Assembly: GCA_910588655.1 (NCBI GenBank)
Contig: CAJUPJ010000006.1
Coordinates: 1 to 64,000 of the forward strand
Direction: 5' to 3'
Length of the DNA stretch: 64,000 nt
Origin: an uncultured Lachnospiraceae bacterium
GTDB lineage: Bacteria; Bacillota; Clostridia; Lachnospirales; Lachnospiraceae
Below, piece by piece: positions 9,245 through 18,044 of the stretch; position 1 is the stretch's first letter, and every line of letters begins with the position of its first letter. Below the pieces are notes generated by a model. The model ran no database searches. It was not told the DNA's origin and saw only the letters and a program-made list of their open reading frames with translations. The position numbers were made by a program, and so were the translations under genes.

Positions 9245-9500
9245 AACGGAAGATGTGCTTATAGAGAGCGGGGGATGCTGGAAACCTGCAGTAACAGTCT
9301 GTTAAATGGACCACGGAGGGCATAGCCAAAGGGCTTGTTATATAAGCCTGAGTATTCTATGACGTAGGGCATACGTTAGTTGCCAGGGATATGTTAGTAT
9401 CTTTTAGAGATTATGGAAGACCATAAAACAGGGTGGCACCGCGGTTAATGATAATCCGCCCCTGGCTATTATATTATTTAATAGCCAGGGGCTTTTTTGC
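9245..9500 (+). promoter_or_regulatory. T-box riboswitch (tryptophan) with terminator
   Basis: The leader holds a classic T-box. The AGGGTGGCACCGCG antiterminator motif is at 9430-9443, followed by a strong terminator whose arms CCTGGCTATT and AATAGCCAGG pair (9460-9491) before a T run. The likely specifier codon is TGG at 9307-9309, followed by A in the usual context, meaning it senses uncharged tRNA-Trp. Uncharged tRNA would pair with the bulge and let transcription continue into trpS, and possibly aroC. Confidence 0.92.
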
Positions 9501-9549
9501 TTTACAGGACTGCCTGTTAAAAGATATGCTGGAGGTTATTTGTACCTGG

Positions 9550-9616
9550 GCGCTGGCTGGTACAGGATATATTCATTGGATGGTTATATTATTTATAAAC
9601 CAGCGCAGAAATGAGG
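9550..9616 (+). promoter_or_regulatory. Inverted repeat before trpS with a 20-base segment shared with the purB leader
   Basis: GCGCTGG (9550-9556) pairs with CCAGCGC (9600-9606). The right arm and ribosome site lie in the 20-base segment AAACCAGCGCAGAAATGAGG (9597-9616), identical to 16474-16493 before purB, where a GCGCTG/CAGCGC pair also occurs. It could fold over the ribosome-binding region. A role is not known. Confidence 0.45.
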
Positions 9617-9622
9617 GTTATT

Positions 9623-10627
9623 ATGATTAATGATAAGAAAGTATTATATAGCGGGATGCAGGCAACAGGAAACCTTACTATAGGGAATTATCTTGGGGCA
9701 CTTAAGAACTGGATTACTCTTAATGAAGAGTATGAGTGCTTTTTTGGTGTTATGGATTTACATTCCATTACAGTACGCCAGCAGCCAGCTGATTTCAGGA
9801 AACGCGCCAGGAATTTGCTTGCGCTTTATATTGCGGCAGGGCTTGACCCTGTTAAAAATTGTATTTATTACCAGTCACATGTTTCAGCACATGCAGAGCT
9901 GGGATGGATACTTGACTGTTTTACTTATATGGGTGAACTTAACCGTATGACACAGTTTAAGGATAAGGCAGCTAAACATTCTGACAATATTAATGCAGGG
10001 CTTTATACATACCCTGTACTTATGGCGGCAGATATACTTTTATACCAGACAGATTATGTACCAGTTGGAAAAGACCAGCAGCAGCACCTTGAAATAACAC
10101 GTGATATTGCACAAAGGTTTAACTCAATTTATGGGGATGTATTTACAATACCAGAAGGATATTATGGTAAAAGGGGTGCAAAGGTTATGAGCCTGCAAGA
10201 CCCTTCTAAGAAAATGTCAAAGTCTGATGAAAACCCTAATGGAAGCATTTACCTTATGGATGATGCAGATACAGTTTTGCGTAAATGTAAACGTGCAGTT
10301 ACTGATTCAGATAGTGAAATACGTTATTCTGAGGATAAGCCAGGAGTAAGCAACCTTCTTGAAATTTATTCTGCATGTACTGGCAAATCCATAGAGGAGT
10401 CAGAAAAGGAATTTGATGGAAAAGGATATGGTGAATTTAAACCTGCTGTAGCTGAAGCTGTAAATGCAATTTTAGAGCCTATGCATAAGGAATGTGAACG
10501 TATTTTAAAAGATAAGTCTTATCTTGATGGAATTATTAAAGAAAATGATGAGAAGGCAAGATATTTTGCTAATAAGACGTTACGCAAAGTACGTAAAAAA
10601 GTTGGTTTTACAGATATCCCACACTAA
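9623..10627 (+). CDS. trpS: Tryptophanyl-tRNA synthetase
   Basis: A cytosolic class Ic aminoacyl-tRNA synthetase charging tRNA-Trp, 334 aa, the usual bacterial length. GNYLGALKNW near the N-terminus is the HIGH-type signature and KKMSKSDENPNG is the KMSKS loop. The ATG at 9623 is preceded by GAGGG at 6-7 bases; the in-frame ATG at 9611 lies inside that ribosome site and is unlikely. The gene is under the tryptophan T-box, so its expression should rise when tRNA-Trp is uncharged. aroC follows after a 19-base gap. Confidence 0.96.
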   Translation: MINDKKVLYSGMQATGNLTIGNYLGALKNWITLNEEYECFFGVMDLHSITVRQQPADFRKRARNLLALYIAAGLDPVKNCIYYQSHVSAHAELGWILDCFTYMGELNRMTQFKDKAAKHSDNINAGLYTYPVLMAADILLYQTDYVPVGKDQQQHLEITRDIAQRFNSIYGDVFTIPEGYYGKRGAKVMSLQDPSKKMSKSDENPNGSIYLMDDADTVLRKCKRAVTDSDSEIRYSEDKPGVSNLLEIYSACTGKSIEESEKEFDGKGYGEFKPAVAEAVNAILEPMHKECERILKDKSYLDGIIKENDEKARYFANKTLRKVRKKVGFTDIPH

Positions 10628-10646
10628 TAGAAAGGAGCAGTTTAAT

Positions 10647-11747
10647 ATGGCTGGTTCATCTTTTGGAAATATTTTCAGAATGTCCACCTGGGGCGAATCG
10701 CATGGAAAAGGCATTGGTGTTGTTGTAGATGGCTGCCCTGCCGGGCTTCTTCTTGATGAAGCCCGTATACAGGCATATCTTGACAGAAGGAAGCCTGGGC
10801 AGACCAAATATTCCACACCACGTAAAGAAGAAGATACAGTAGAAATTCTTTCTGGTATATTTGAGGGAAAGACAACAGGTACACCAATATCAATGGCAGT
10901 ATATAATAAGACACAGCGTTCCGGGGATTATTCTGCTATTTCGGAGTGTTACAGGCCCGGACATGCTGATTATACATTTGACCAGAAATATGGTTTCAGG
11001 GATTACAGGGGCGGAGGACGTTCTTCAGGGCGTGAAACTATTGGCAGAGTTGCAGCAGGTGCAGTTGCGGAAGAAGTTCTTAAAGAACTGGGCATTAACC
11101 TGTATGCATACACTAAATCAATATGTGGCATAACTATAGATGAAAATAAGGCATTACGTGAAAATATCCTGAAAAGCCCTCTTTTTATGCCAGACCTTGA
11201 AGCATCGGAAAAGGCAGAAGAAGCACTTCTAAACAGAATGAAGGAACAAAATTCGGCAGGAGGCATAATAGAATGTATTGTGACAGGGATGCCGGCAGGC
11301 ATAGGTGAGCCGGTTTTTGAAAAGCTTGATGCTAATATTGCCAAGGCTGTTATGTCAATTGGTGCAGTTAAAGGTGTTGAAATTGGTGCAGGGTTTGCAG
11401 CAGCAGCTTCTTCAGGCTCTGGAAATAATGACAGTTTCTATAATGATGGGAATGGCATTATAAAGAAGACAAATAATGCAGGAGGCATACTTGGAGGAAT
11501 AAGTGATGGAAGTGATATTATTGTAAGGGCAGCAATAAAGCCAACTCCTTCAATTTCATTCCCACAGCATACAGTTAATAAAGCAGGGGAAAATATAGAT
11601 ATAGAAATTAAAGGACGGCATGACCCTGTAATTGTACCAAGGGCAGTTGTAGTAGTTGAAACAATGGTTGCTGCTGTTATCCTTGACCTGCTTATGGTAT
11701 CAATGACATCAAGGCTGGATTTAATTAAGAAATTTTTTAACTATTAA
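10647..11747 (+). CDS. aroC: Chorismate synthase
   Basis: Converts 5-enolpyruvylshikimate-3-phosphate to chorismate, the last common step of aromatic amino acid synthesis, using reduced FMN. It is 366 aa, typical for the family. Signatures include MSTWGESHGKGIG at the start, FRDYRGGGRSSGRET in the middle and the late RHDPVIVPRAVVVVE. AAAGGAG precedes the ATG at the right distance. It sits directly behind trpS, so the tryptophan T-box may also control supply of the precursor, a sensible coupling. A Gly/Ser/Asn-rich stretch (about residues 255-285) is slightly expanded. Confidence 0.95.
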   Translation: MAGSSFGNIFRMSTWGESHGKGIGVVVDGCPAGLLLDEARIQAYLDRRKPGQTKYSTPRKEEDTVEILSGIFEGKTTGTPISMAVYNKTQRSGDYSAISECYRPGHADYTFDQKYGFRDYRGGGRSSGRETIGRVAAGAVAEEVLKELGINLYAYTKSICGITIDENKALRENILKSPLFMPDLEASEKAEEALLNRMKEQNSAGGIIECIVTGMPAGIGEPVFEKLDANIAKAVMSIGAVKGVEIGAGFAAAASSGSGNNDSFYNDGNGIIKKTNNAGGILGGISDGSDIIVRAAIKPTPSISFPQHTVNKAGENIDIEIKGRHDPVIVPRAVVVVETMVAAVILDLLMVSMTSRLDLIKKFFNY

Positions 11748-11883
11748 GCTGTTTTATTCATATACTAATACCAGTACAATATTTTGCATGTTTATAATAT
11801 ATAATGTAATTATATATATATAAATTGCAGATGCTGTGCCATGTACTTTTATTTAATTATAAACTATAGAAAAGAGGCCAGTT

Positions 11884-12081
11884 ATGAGGTATTATCATTA
11901 TGGGAATAAAAACAGTATGTTTACAGAGGACAGGGAATTAAAAGCATCAGGCAGTGTTTATGCGGTAAAGGACAAACCAGGGGAGGCATATAACAGCCGT
12001 TTTTCTAAGGACAGCACACTTGTTATAGAAGATGATACTGTTTATGAAATAGATGAGGAATGTTTAAGATGCAGGAAATAA
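11884..12081 (+). CDS. Small hypothetical protein (65 aa)
   Basis: A 65-aa acidic soluble protein with a good ribosome site (AAGAGG) before ATG. It has no signal or membrane segment. The ending VYEIDEECLRCRK contains a CxxC-like pair and resembles small uncharacterised proteins I recall from Lachnospiraceae. It stands alone between aroC and a terminator. A function cannot be assigned. Coding is supported by the ribosome site and a clean stop just before the terminator. Confidence 0.65.
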   Translation: MRYYHYGNKNSMFTEDRELKASGSVYAVKDKPGEAYNSRFSKDSTLVIEDDTVYEIDEECLRCRK

Positions 12082-12107
12082 CCTGTATATTTTTAAGCCA
12101 ATAAACC

Positions 12108-12148
12108 GGGCTGGCACTAGCGGGTTTACCGCCAGCGCCAGCCCTTTT
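12108..12148 (+). terminator. Terminator after the 65-aa gene
   Basis: GGGCTGGC (12108-12115) pairs with GCCAGCCC (12137-12144), followed by TTTT. A second short stem (GGGGC, five T, GCCCC, near 12157-12171) follows. Together they end the rightward transcript and separate it from the minus-strand gene beyond. Confidence 0.7.
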
Positions 12149-12222
12149 AAGGTTGTGGGGGCTTTTTGCCCCATAAATTCCTAGTTTTTTATACACTAGT
12201 TAAAACTGTGTAAAACCAGGAA

Positions 12223-12438
12223 TTAGCAGCAGAAGCTGTTGCCACCGCCACAGCAGCAGAGAAGCAATAAAATCCAGATGATTGAACCGCATCCAGATTC
12301 ACCACCGCATCCTCCGCCGAAGCCAAATCCGCCGCCACCGCCGCAGCAGCTGCAAAGAAGGAGCAGGATAATTATCCAGCTACATCCGTTTTCACCTGAA
12401 CTACATCCACCACAATTTGTTGCTGCTAAATCACTCAT
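12223..12438 (-). CDS. Small Gly/Cys-rich protein (chorion-class high-cysteine HCB protein 13 type)
   Basis: A 71-aa protein beginning MSDLAATNCGG, with two hydrophobic blocks (WIIILLLLCSCC and IIWILLLLCCC) separated by a Gly-rich loop of about 18 residues. It has at least 14 cysteines and ends in Cys-Cys. This pattern matches small Lachnospiraceae proteins named after insect chorion proteins only for composition. The start at 12438 is set by GGAGG on the minus strand (12444-12448). The location (membrane, spore coat or a metal/redox role) is unknown. The stop lies in the right arm of an inverted repeat (about 12176-12188 with 12213-12226) that may act as its terminator. Confidence 0.75.
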   Translation of the reverse strand: MSDLAATNCGGCSSGENGCSWIIILLLLCSCCGGGGGFGFGGGCGGESGCGSIIWILLLLCCCGGGNSFCC

Positions 12439-12543
12439 AAAATCCTCCAATCTGCCGTTCTTGCGGCAGTTAAATTTATTTACAGTCTTATAATATGCGG
12501 TACTGCTTGGACAGTTTACTAAAAAATAAAAATAATTTTTGGA

Positions 12544-12572
12544 TTGATATATATTGCATATTCCGTTACAAT
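12544..12572 (+). promoter_or_regulatory. Promoter of the NagZ-like gene
   Basis: TTGATA (12544-12549) and TACAAT (12567-12572) are 17 bases apart, about 90 bases before the lipoprotein start. It is divergent from the Gly/Cys-rich gene. Confidence 0.55.
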
Positions 12573-12660
12573 GAAAGTAGTATATTGCTGGCAGTTATAT
12601 AAGTGCTGCCATGTAGTATTGTAAAGCATTAAAAAGATGAATGGAGACAGGTTATTTGCG

Positions 12661-13899
12661 ATGAAAATTAAAAAACATTGTTTTATAAAAGCCATTTACA
12701 GCATTTTATTATGTATATGCCTTACAGGGTGTACCCTTAATCCTGCGGATGAAGAAGTGCAAATCCCTGGAAACAGCCCTGTTGTAGAAGAGGAACAGGA
12801 AGAAAGTACAGGCATGGGTTATGATGAAGCTGTGGAAGCAGCAGCAGAATATATGAAAAATATGACTATTGAAGAGAAAGCCGGGCAGCTTTTTATAGTA
12901 AACCTTGAACTTCTTGACCAGAGAAATGGTAACTATTATGAGTGGAAGAAGTGTACCAAGGCAATGAAAAAGGCAATAAATAAGTACCATATAGGAGGAG
13001 TTATATTATTTTCAAGGAATATAGGAGGCAGGAAGCAGACACAGAAGCTTATAAGCCGTCTTAATGAGAGCAGCCCTGTCCCGCTTTTTATAACAGTAGA
13101 TGAAGAGGGAGGGGATGTTGCCAGGATAGCTAATAACAGGAAGATGGGAACAACTGTATTTCCAACTATGGAAGAAATAGGGAATACAAAAGATGCTTCA
13201 TATGTATATGGCATGGGTGCAACTATAGGTTCGGAAATAAAAGAACTTGGCTTTAATGTTGACTTTGCACCAGTTGCAGATGTAAAAACAAGTGAATTAA
13301 ACATTGAGATAGGCACAAGGTCTTTTGGTGGCGAACCTGGAAAAGTATCAGATTTTGTATCAGCTTTTGTAAAAGGAATTCAGGCGCAGAATGTAAGTGC
13401 AACTTTAAAACATTTTCCAGGACAAGGGTCATCAAGTGGTGATACACATATAGAAAGCGTAAATATAGACAGCAGCATAACAGGGCTTAGAAAAAATGAT
13501 TTTGTGCCATTTGAGGCCGGAATAGATGCAGGTGCAGATTTTGTAATGGTATCGCATATATCTGTAAGCAAAGTTACGGAAACATCCCAGCCAGCCAGTA
13601 TGTCAGGGCTGATAATGGATACAATACTTCGTGATGAACTTGGTTTCCAGGGGATTATTATTACAGATGCAATGGACATGGCACCAATAACAAGCAATTA
13701 TACATCAGCAGAAGCAGCATATGGTGCGGTAAACGGCGGTGCTGACATAGTGCTGATGCCACTTGACCTTGAAATGGCATATAATGAAATAGTTAATAAG
13801 ATAAAATTTGGAAAAATATCTGAGGAAAGGCTTGACGCTTCAGTATTAAGGATACTGGCAGTAAAATATATGCGTGGCATAATGAAAGTGGAGGAGTAA
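12661..13899 (+). CDS. nagZ: Glycoside hydrolase family 3 lipoprotein (beta-N-acetylhexosaminidase, NagZ-like)
   Basis: A probable surface lipoprotein that removes N-acetylglucosamine or similar sugars, perhaps from peptidoglycan fragments. From ATG 12661 it starts MKIKKHC, a hydrophobic stretch, then the lipobox LTGC (Cys24). The GH3 N-terminal barrel shows VDEEGGDVARI, KHFPGQGSSSGDTH (the His/Asp dyad region of NagZ enzymes) and ITDAMDM with the nucleophile Asp. It lacks the second GH3 domain, as NagZ does, and has 412 aa. ATG at 12637 is an alternative start, but it would put an acidic extension before the signal peptide. Its stop abuts the first palindromic repeat. Confidence 0.85.
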   Translation: MKIKKHCFIKAIYSILLCICLTGCTLNPADEEVQIPGNSPVVEEEQEESTGMGYDEAVEAAAEYMKNMTIEEKAGQLFIVNLELLDQRNGNYYEWKKCTKAMKKAINKYHIGGVILFSRNIGGRKQTQKLISRLNESSPVPLFITVDEEGGDVARIANNRKMGTTVFPTMEEIGNTKDASYVYGMGATIGSEIKELGFNVDFAPVADVKTSELNIEIGTRSFGGEPGKVSDFVSAFVKGIQAQNVSATLKHFPGQGSSSGDTHIESVNIDSSITGLRKNDFVPFEAGIDAGADFVMVSHISVSKVTETSQPASMSGLIMDTILRDELGFQGIIITDAMDMAPITSNYTSAEAAYGAVNGGADIVLMPLDLEMAYNEIVNKIKFGKISEERLDASVLRILAVKYMRGIMKVEE

Positions 13900-14370
13900 T
13901 TTTTGGATTTGGTTTTTGGATGGGTGCTGGCGGTTTCTGCGACTGGCAGCAGGCATGTTTCATACAAGGGCACGCTTCTGATGTGCTGCAATGCCATTTA
14001 GTTAAGGGAATGCTGGAGTTTAACAATGATGGGGTACGCTGGCAATTCCAAAGTGTCTTCCATGAAAAAAGCACGCTCCCGCTTGGACTTGCACGCAATG
14101 GTGCATAAAGCCCTTAATGTTCCTGCGGAACATTTTAAGACAGGGCTTAAGCGCCAGCGGCTTCGTACAGCTTTTTCATGGAAACACATTTGGAAATTGC
14201 CAGCAATCTACACTTTGGTAATTTATAAAATATTTCCCGCCTTGGCTTTTAACTAAATGACATTGTGCTATTTAGGTTAAAGTGCCCCTTTTTATGGAAT
14301 ATGCCAGACTGCCAGGCGCATGAAACCGTCCGCCAGCTATAATAAGTAATATAAATAAAATCCAAAAATT
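13898..14370 (+). repeat. Large nested palindrome, copy U1
   Basis: A 473-base imperfect hairpin. The outermost arms are AATTTTTGGATTT (13898-13910) and its complement (14358-14370). Inside come GGCGGTTTC/GAAACCGTCCGCC, then TTTAGTTAAG near 13997 with the complementary TTAACTAAATGACATTG ending near 14266. The third layer is CCATGAAAAAAGC with GCTTTTTCATGG, and the centre is AATGTTCC TGC GGAACATT (about 14116-14134). It begins at the nagZ stop. Open frames inside it are by-products of the palindrome. It could be a MITE-like element or encode a long structured RNA. Confidence 0.85.
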
Positions 14371-14399
14371 TTCTGGGGATAGAAGCGGAATCAGCAGCC

Positions 14400-14850
14400 A
14401 CTGGCAGGTTTTGCGTGCCAGTAGTCTGGCACGTCGTTGATATTATACACTGCCCGATGGGTCAACGTAGTGCAATGTCATTTAGTTAAGAGTGCAGATA
14501 GGGAATGTTTTTGGAAATTGGCAAAGAGTAGATTAGCTGGCAAGTTCCAAATGTGCTCCCTTGACAAACCTGAACAAGCTGTACGGAGCCGCTGGTGCTT
14601 AAGCCACGTATTAAAATGTTCCGTAGGAACATTAGGGGCTTTATGCACCATTGCGTGTGACGTTCAAGCGGGAGCGTGCTTTGTTCAGGTTTGTCAAGGG
14701 AGACCTTTGGATTTGCCAGCCCAAAATTATTAAATTCCAGCACATCCCCTTAACTAATTGACATTGCAACATAGCACCAGCGTGCCTTTGTATGGAAACC
14801 TGCCTGCTGCTGGCACTGGAAAACCGTCCGTCCCGTCACATCCACAAACC
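14400..14850 (-). repeat. Large nested palindrome, copy U2 (inverted relative to U1)
   Basis: A second copy in opposite orientation just behind U1. GCAATGTCATTTAGTTAAG (14472-14490) pairs with TTAACTAATTGACATTGC near 14752-14769, and the centre is AATGTTCC GTA GGAACATT (about 14616-14634). The middle arms differ from U1: CCCTTGACAAACC... (14558-14579) pairs with ...GGTTTGTCAAGGG (14678-14700). Both arms therefore changed together. The purF promoter begins about 50 bases beyond it. The outer limits are approximate. Confidence 0.8.
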
Positions 14851-14896
14851 CTGGAGCAGAATTTTTGAAACACACCACACCTTTTGGAAAGAACAC

Positions 14897-14924
14897 TTGC
14901 GCTTTTTAGAGAAATTGATATAAT
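14897..14924 (+). promoter_or_regulatory. Promoter of purF
   Basis: TTGCGC (14897-14902) and a perfect TATAAT (14919-14924) are 16 bases apart, 29 bases before the purF start. I found no purine-riboswitch core before it. Confidence 0.55.
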
Positions 14925-14952
14925 GTATTTGAGTATATATCTGGAGGAAATA

Positions 14953-16416
14953 ATGGATAAAATAGTAAAGTATAGCAATGGACATTATAATGATGTGCCT
15001 GCCAATGATACAGGGCTTGGCGAGGAATGTGGCGTATTTGGGATGTATGATTTAGATGGTGCAGATGTAGCATCTGCTATATATTATGGGCTTTTCTCTC
15101 TGCAGCACAGAGGCCAGGAGAGCTGCGGTATTGCAGTAAGCCGTACAGATGGCCCTAAACGGAACTCATGTGTATGTAAGGGCATGGGTCTTGTTAATGA
15201 AGTATTTGATGCAGATTCTCTTGAAAAGATGCAGGGTGATATTGGTGTAGGGCATGTGCGCTATTCAACTGCCGGGGCAAGCATTGCAGAAAATACACAG
15301 CCACTTGTACTTAATTATATAAAAGGAACTTTGATAGTTGCACATAATGGCAATCTGGTCAATGCGGTTGGATTAAGAAATGACCTCGAAGCAAACGGGG
15401 CTATTTTCCAGACAAGCATTGATTCAGAGGTTATAGCATATTTAATTGCACGTGAAAGGCTGGAATCAGGTACAGCAGAAAATGCAGTAAAAAAAGCAAT
15501 GGAGAAAATAAAAGGTGCTTATTCTCTTGTAGTTGCAAGCCCGCGTAAGCTTATAGGTGCAAGAGACCCATTTGGTTTCAGGCCGCTTTGTATCGGTAAA
15601 AGGGACAACGCATATATACTTGCATCAGAGTCATGTGCGCTTGATACTATAGGTGCAGAATTTGTACGTGATGTAGAGCCAGGGGAAATTGTGGCAATTA
15701 CAGCAGATGGCATTAAATCGGATATGAGCATGGCAAATGGCAAAACTGCAAGATGCATATTTGAATATATTTATTTTGCAAGGCCAGACAGCTATATAGA
15801 TGGTGTATGTGTACATGAGTCAAGGCTTGTTGCCGGAAGGATACTTGCACAGACATATCCTGCTGATGCTGATATTGTAGTAGGTGTGCCAGAATCGGGC
15901 AATGCCGCTGCAATGGGATATTCACTTGAATCAGGAATACCTTATGGGACAGCATTTGTAAAGAACAGCTATGTAGGACGTACATTTATAAAGCCAAAAC
16001 AGTCAGCACGTGAGTCGAGTGTTATGGTTAAGCTTAATGCATTAAGGAATGTTGTAGATGGCAAAAGGGTTGTTATGATAGATGACTCAATAGTGCGTGG
16101 TACTACAAGTGCACGTATAGTCAAAATGTTAAAAGATGCCGGGGCAAAAGAAGTCCATGTGCGCATAAGTTCACCACCTTTCCTGTACCCATGCTATTTT
16201 GGGACAGATGTGCCTTCAAGTGACCAGCTTCTGGCATATAACCATACAGTTGATGAGATTTGTAAGATAATAGGTGCAGATTCACTTGGTTATCTTGATA
16301 TAAACCGTCTTGGTGAACTGGCAGGGGGGAAACTTGGCTACTGTGATGCCTGTTTCTCAGGAAAATACCCTGTTGAACCGCCTAAAGAGGATATACGTGG
16401 GGAGTATGAACTCTAA
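14953..16416 (+). CDS. purF: Amidophosphoribosyltransferase
   Basis: Catalyses the first committed step of purine synthesis, transferring the glutamine amide to PRPP. ATG at 14953 follows GGAGG. The enzyme is 487 aa with a 25-residue propeptide before the N-terminal nucleophile Cys26 (ECGVFG), longer than the 11 residues of the Bacillus enzyme. The glutaminase domain comes first, then the PRPP motif VVMIDDSIVRGTTS. Four cysteines near ARCIFEY, YPCYFG and YCDACFSG match the Bacillus-type structural [4Fe-4S] cluster, so it is an oxygen-sensitive type. purB and purA follow nearby. Confidence 0.95.
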   Translation: MDKIVKYSNGHYNDVPANDTGLGEECGVFGMYDLDGADVASAIYYGLFSLQHRGQESCGIAVSRTDGPKRNSCVCKGMGLVNEVFDADSLEKMQGDIGVGHVRYSTAGASIAENTQPLVLNYIKGTLIVAHNGNLVNAVGLRNDLEANGAIFQTSIDSEVIAYLIARERLESGTAENAVKKAMEKIKGAYSLVVASPRKLIGARDPFGFRPLCIGKRDNAYILASESCALDTIGAEFVRDVEPGEIVAITADGIKSDMSMANGKTARCIFEYIYFARPDSYIDGVCVHESRLVAGRILAQTYPADADIVVGVPESGNAAAMGYSLESGIPYGTAFVKNSYVGRTFIKPKQSARESSVMVKLNALRNVVDGKRVVMIDDSIVRGTTSARIVKMLKDAGAKEVHVRISSPPFLYPCYFGTDVPSSDQLLAYNHTVDEICKIIGADSLGYLDINRLGELAGGKLGYCDACFSGKYPVEPPKEDIRGEYEL

Positions 16417-16441
16417 AACATAAAGATTAGTCTGTGTAAGT

Positions 16442-16493
16442 GCGCTGTAACATGGATTAACCTTTTATATTCAAAACCAGCGCAGAAATGAGG
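16442..16493 (+). promoter_or_regulatory. Inverted repeat before purB sharing a 20-base segment with the trpS leader
   Basis: GCGCTG (16442-16447) pairs with CAGCGC (16478-16483). The segment AAACCAGCGCAGAAATGAGG (16474-16493) is identical to 9597-9616 before trpS and includes the purB ribosome site. The intervening loops differ in sequence and length. Confidence 0.45.
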
Positions 16494-16499
16494 AAAAAG

Positions 16500-17954
16500 A
16501 TGAGTAACGACAGATATACAAGCCCGCTTTCAGAGCGTTATGCAAGCAAAGAAATGCAGTACATTTTTTCACCAGATAAAAAGTTCAGGACATGGCGTAA
16601 GCTCTGGATTGCACTTGCAGAGGCTGAAAATGAACTTGGACTTAAGAATGAAAAAGGAGAGCCTGCTATTACATCAGAACAGATTGAAGAATTAAAATCA
16701 CATGCAGAAGATATAAACTATGAAGTTGCAAAGGAACGTGAAAAGCTTGTGCGGCATGATGTAATGTCACATGTATATGCATATGGCGTGCAGTGCCCGG
16801 GTGCAGCAGGTATTATACATCTTGGGGCTACGTCATGTTATGTAGGCGATAATACAGATATTATAGTTATGTCAGAAGCACTGGAGCTTGTAAGGGTAAA
16901 ACTTATAAATGTAATAGATAAGCTTGCTGCTTTTGCATTGGAATACAAAGACCTTCCAACACTTGCATTTACCCATTTCCAGCCAGCACAGCCTACAACC
17001 GCCGGTAAACGTGCAACACTCTGGATACAGGAGTTTATGATGGATTTGGAAGACCTGGATTATGTAATTTCAACAATAAAGCTTCTGGGTTCTAAGGGCA
17101 CAACAGGCACACAGGCAAGCTTTATGGAACTGTTTGATGGTGATGAGGAAAAGGTTAAGAAGCTTGAAACAATAATTGCAGATAAAATGGGATTTAGCGG
17201 ATGTTTTCCAGTATCAGGGCAGACATATTCGCGTAAACTTGACACACGTGTATTAAATGTACTTGCAGGGATTGCAGCAAGTGCGCATAAATTTGCATGT
17301 GATATACGCCTTTTGCAGCATCTTAAAGAAGTAGAAGAACCATTTGAAAAGAACCAGATAGGCTCTTCGGCTATGGCATATAAACGTAACCCTATGAGGT
17401 GTGAAAGGATTACTTCACTTTCAAGATATGTTATGTCAGATGTTACTAATGCAATGTATACATCAGCCTGCCAGTGGTTTGAACGTACACTTGATGATTC
17501 TGCTAATAAGCGTATAAGCATACCAGAAGGTTTCCTGGCAACAGACGGGATACTTGATTTGCTGGCAAACGTGGCAGATGGTCTTGTAGTTTATGATAAG
17601 GTTATAGAAAAACACCTTATGGCAGAACTTCCATTTATGGCAACAGAAAATATAATGATGGACGCTGTAAAGGCTGGCGGCAACAGGCAGGAGCTCCATG
17701 AAGAGATAAGAGGGCTTTCTATGAAAGCGGGGGAAAATGTCAAGAAATATGGAAGGGAAAACAATCTTTTGCAGCTTATTGCAGAAAGTGATAAATTCCC
17801 AGTGGGTGAAGAAGAGCTTAAGGGCGCATTACAGCCTTCAAAGTATACAGGGCGCGCTGCATCACAGGTTGAAGAGTATATAAAAGAATTTGTACAGCCT
17901 GTACTTGATGCCAATAAAGATATTCTTGGAATAAAAGCTGAGATAACAGTGTAA
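16500..17954 (+). CDS. purB: Adenylosuccinate lyase
   Basis: Acts twice in purine synthesis, releasing fumarate from SAICAR and from adenylosuccinate. It is a 484-aa cytosolic tetramer of the fumarase/aspartase superfamily. The signature loop GSSAMAYKRNPMRCE with the catalytic Ser is clear, as are THFQPAQPTTAGKR and the preceding GTTGTQASF. ATG at 16500 follows GAGG with normal spacing; the upstream ATG at 16488 sits in the ribosome site. It lies 83 bases after purF and is probably co-transcribed with it. Confidence 0.95.
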   Translation: MSNDRYTSPLSERYASKEMQYIFSPDKKFRTWRKLWIALAEAENELGLKNEKGEPAITSEQIEELKSHAEDINYEVAKEREKLVRHDVMSHVYAYGVQCPGAAGIIHLGATSCYVGDNTDIIVMSEALELVRVKLINVIDKLAAFALEYKDLPTLAFTHFQPAQPTTAGKRATLWIQEFMMDLEDLDYVISTIKLLGSKGTTGTQASFMELFDGDEEKVKKLETIIADKMGFSGCFPVSGQTYSRKLDTRVLNVLAGIAASAHKFACDIRLLQHLKEVEEPFEKNQIGSSAMAYKRNPMRCERITSLSRYVMSDVTNAMYTSACQWFERTLDDSANKRISIPEGFLATDGILDLLANVADGLVVYDKVIEKHLMAELPFMATENIMMDAVKAGGNRQELHEEIRGLSMKAGENVKKYGRENNLLQLIAESDKFPVGEEELKGALQPSKYTGRAASQVEEYIKEFVQPVLDANKDILGIKAEITV

Positions 17955-18044
17955 TAAAACCATGTATAAAGAAACTCTATAATAGGAACAAAGCCCTGTA
18001 CCAGCAAAACATAAAAACTGGTATTCAGGCAGATTGGGGGCATT

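Noticed and set aside
12239..12493. Plus-strand frame rich in Pro/Gln opposite the Gly/Cys-rich gene
   Set aside because: It is the complement of Gly/Cys codons. The minus-strand gene has GGAGG and a known family pattern, the plus-strand frame neither.
2923..13953. Identical 16-base string TGCGACTGGCAGCAGG at the methyltransferase frameshift and in U1 (13938-13953)
   Set aside because: About one such match is expected by chance in a window of this size, and the flanks do not align, so it does not show insertion of a repeat at the frameshift.
14026..14256. Open frame of 76 codons inside palindrome U1, with similar frames in U3 (29943-30149), U5 (45883-46086) and U8
   Set aside because: The similar peptides (AMVHKALNVP, LRTAFSWKHIW) come from repeating the same palindromic DNA. 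They lack ribosome sites, and equally open frames occur on the opposite strand.
14853..14952. Purine riboswitch before purF
   Set aside because: The leader from the promoter to the start is only about 30 bases, too short for the aptamer, and no conserved core was found.
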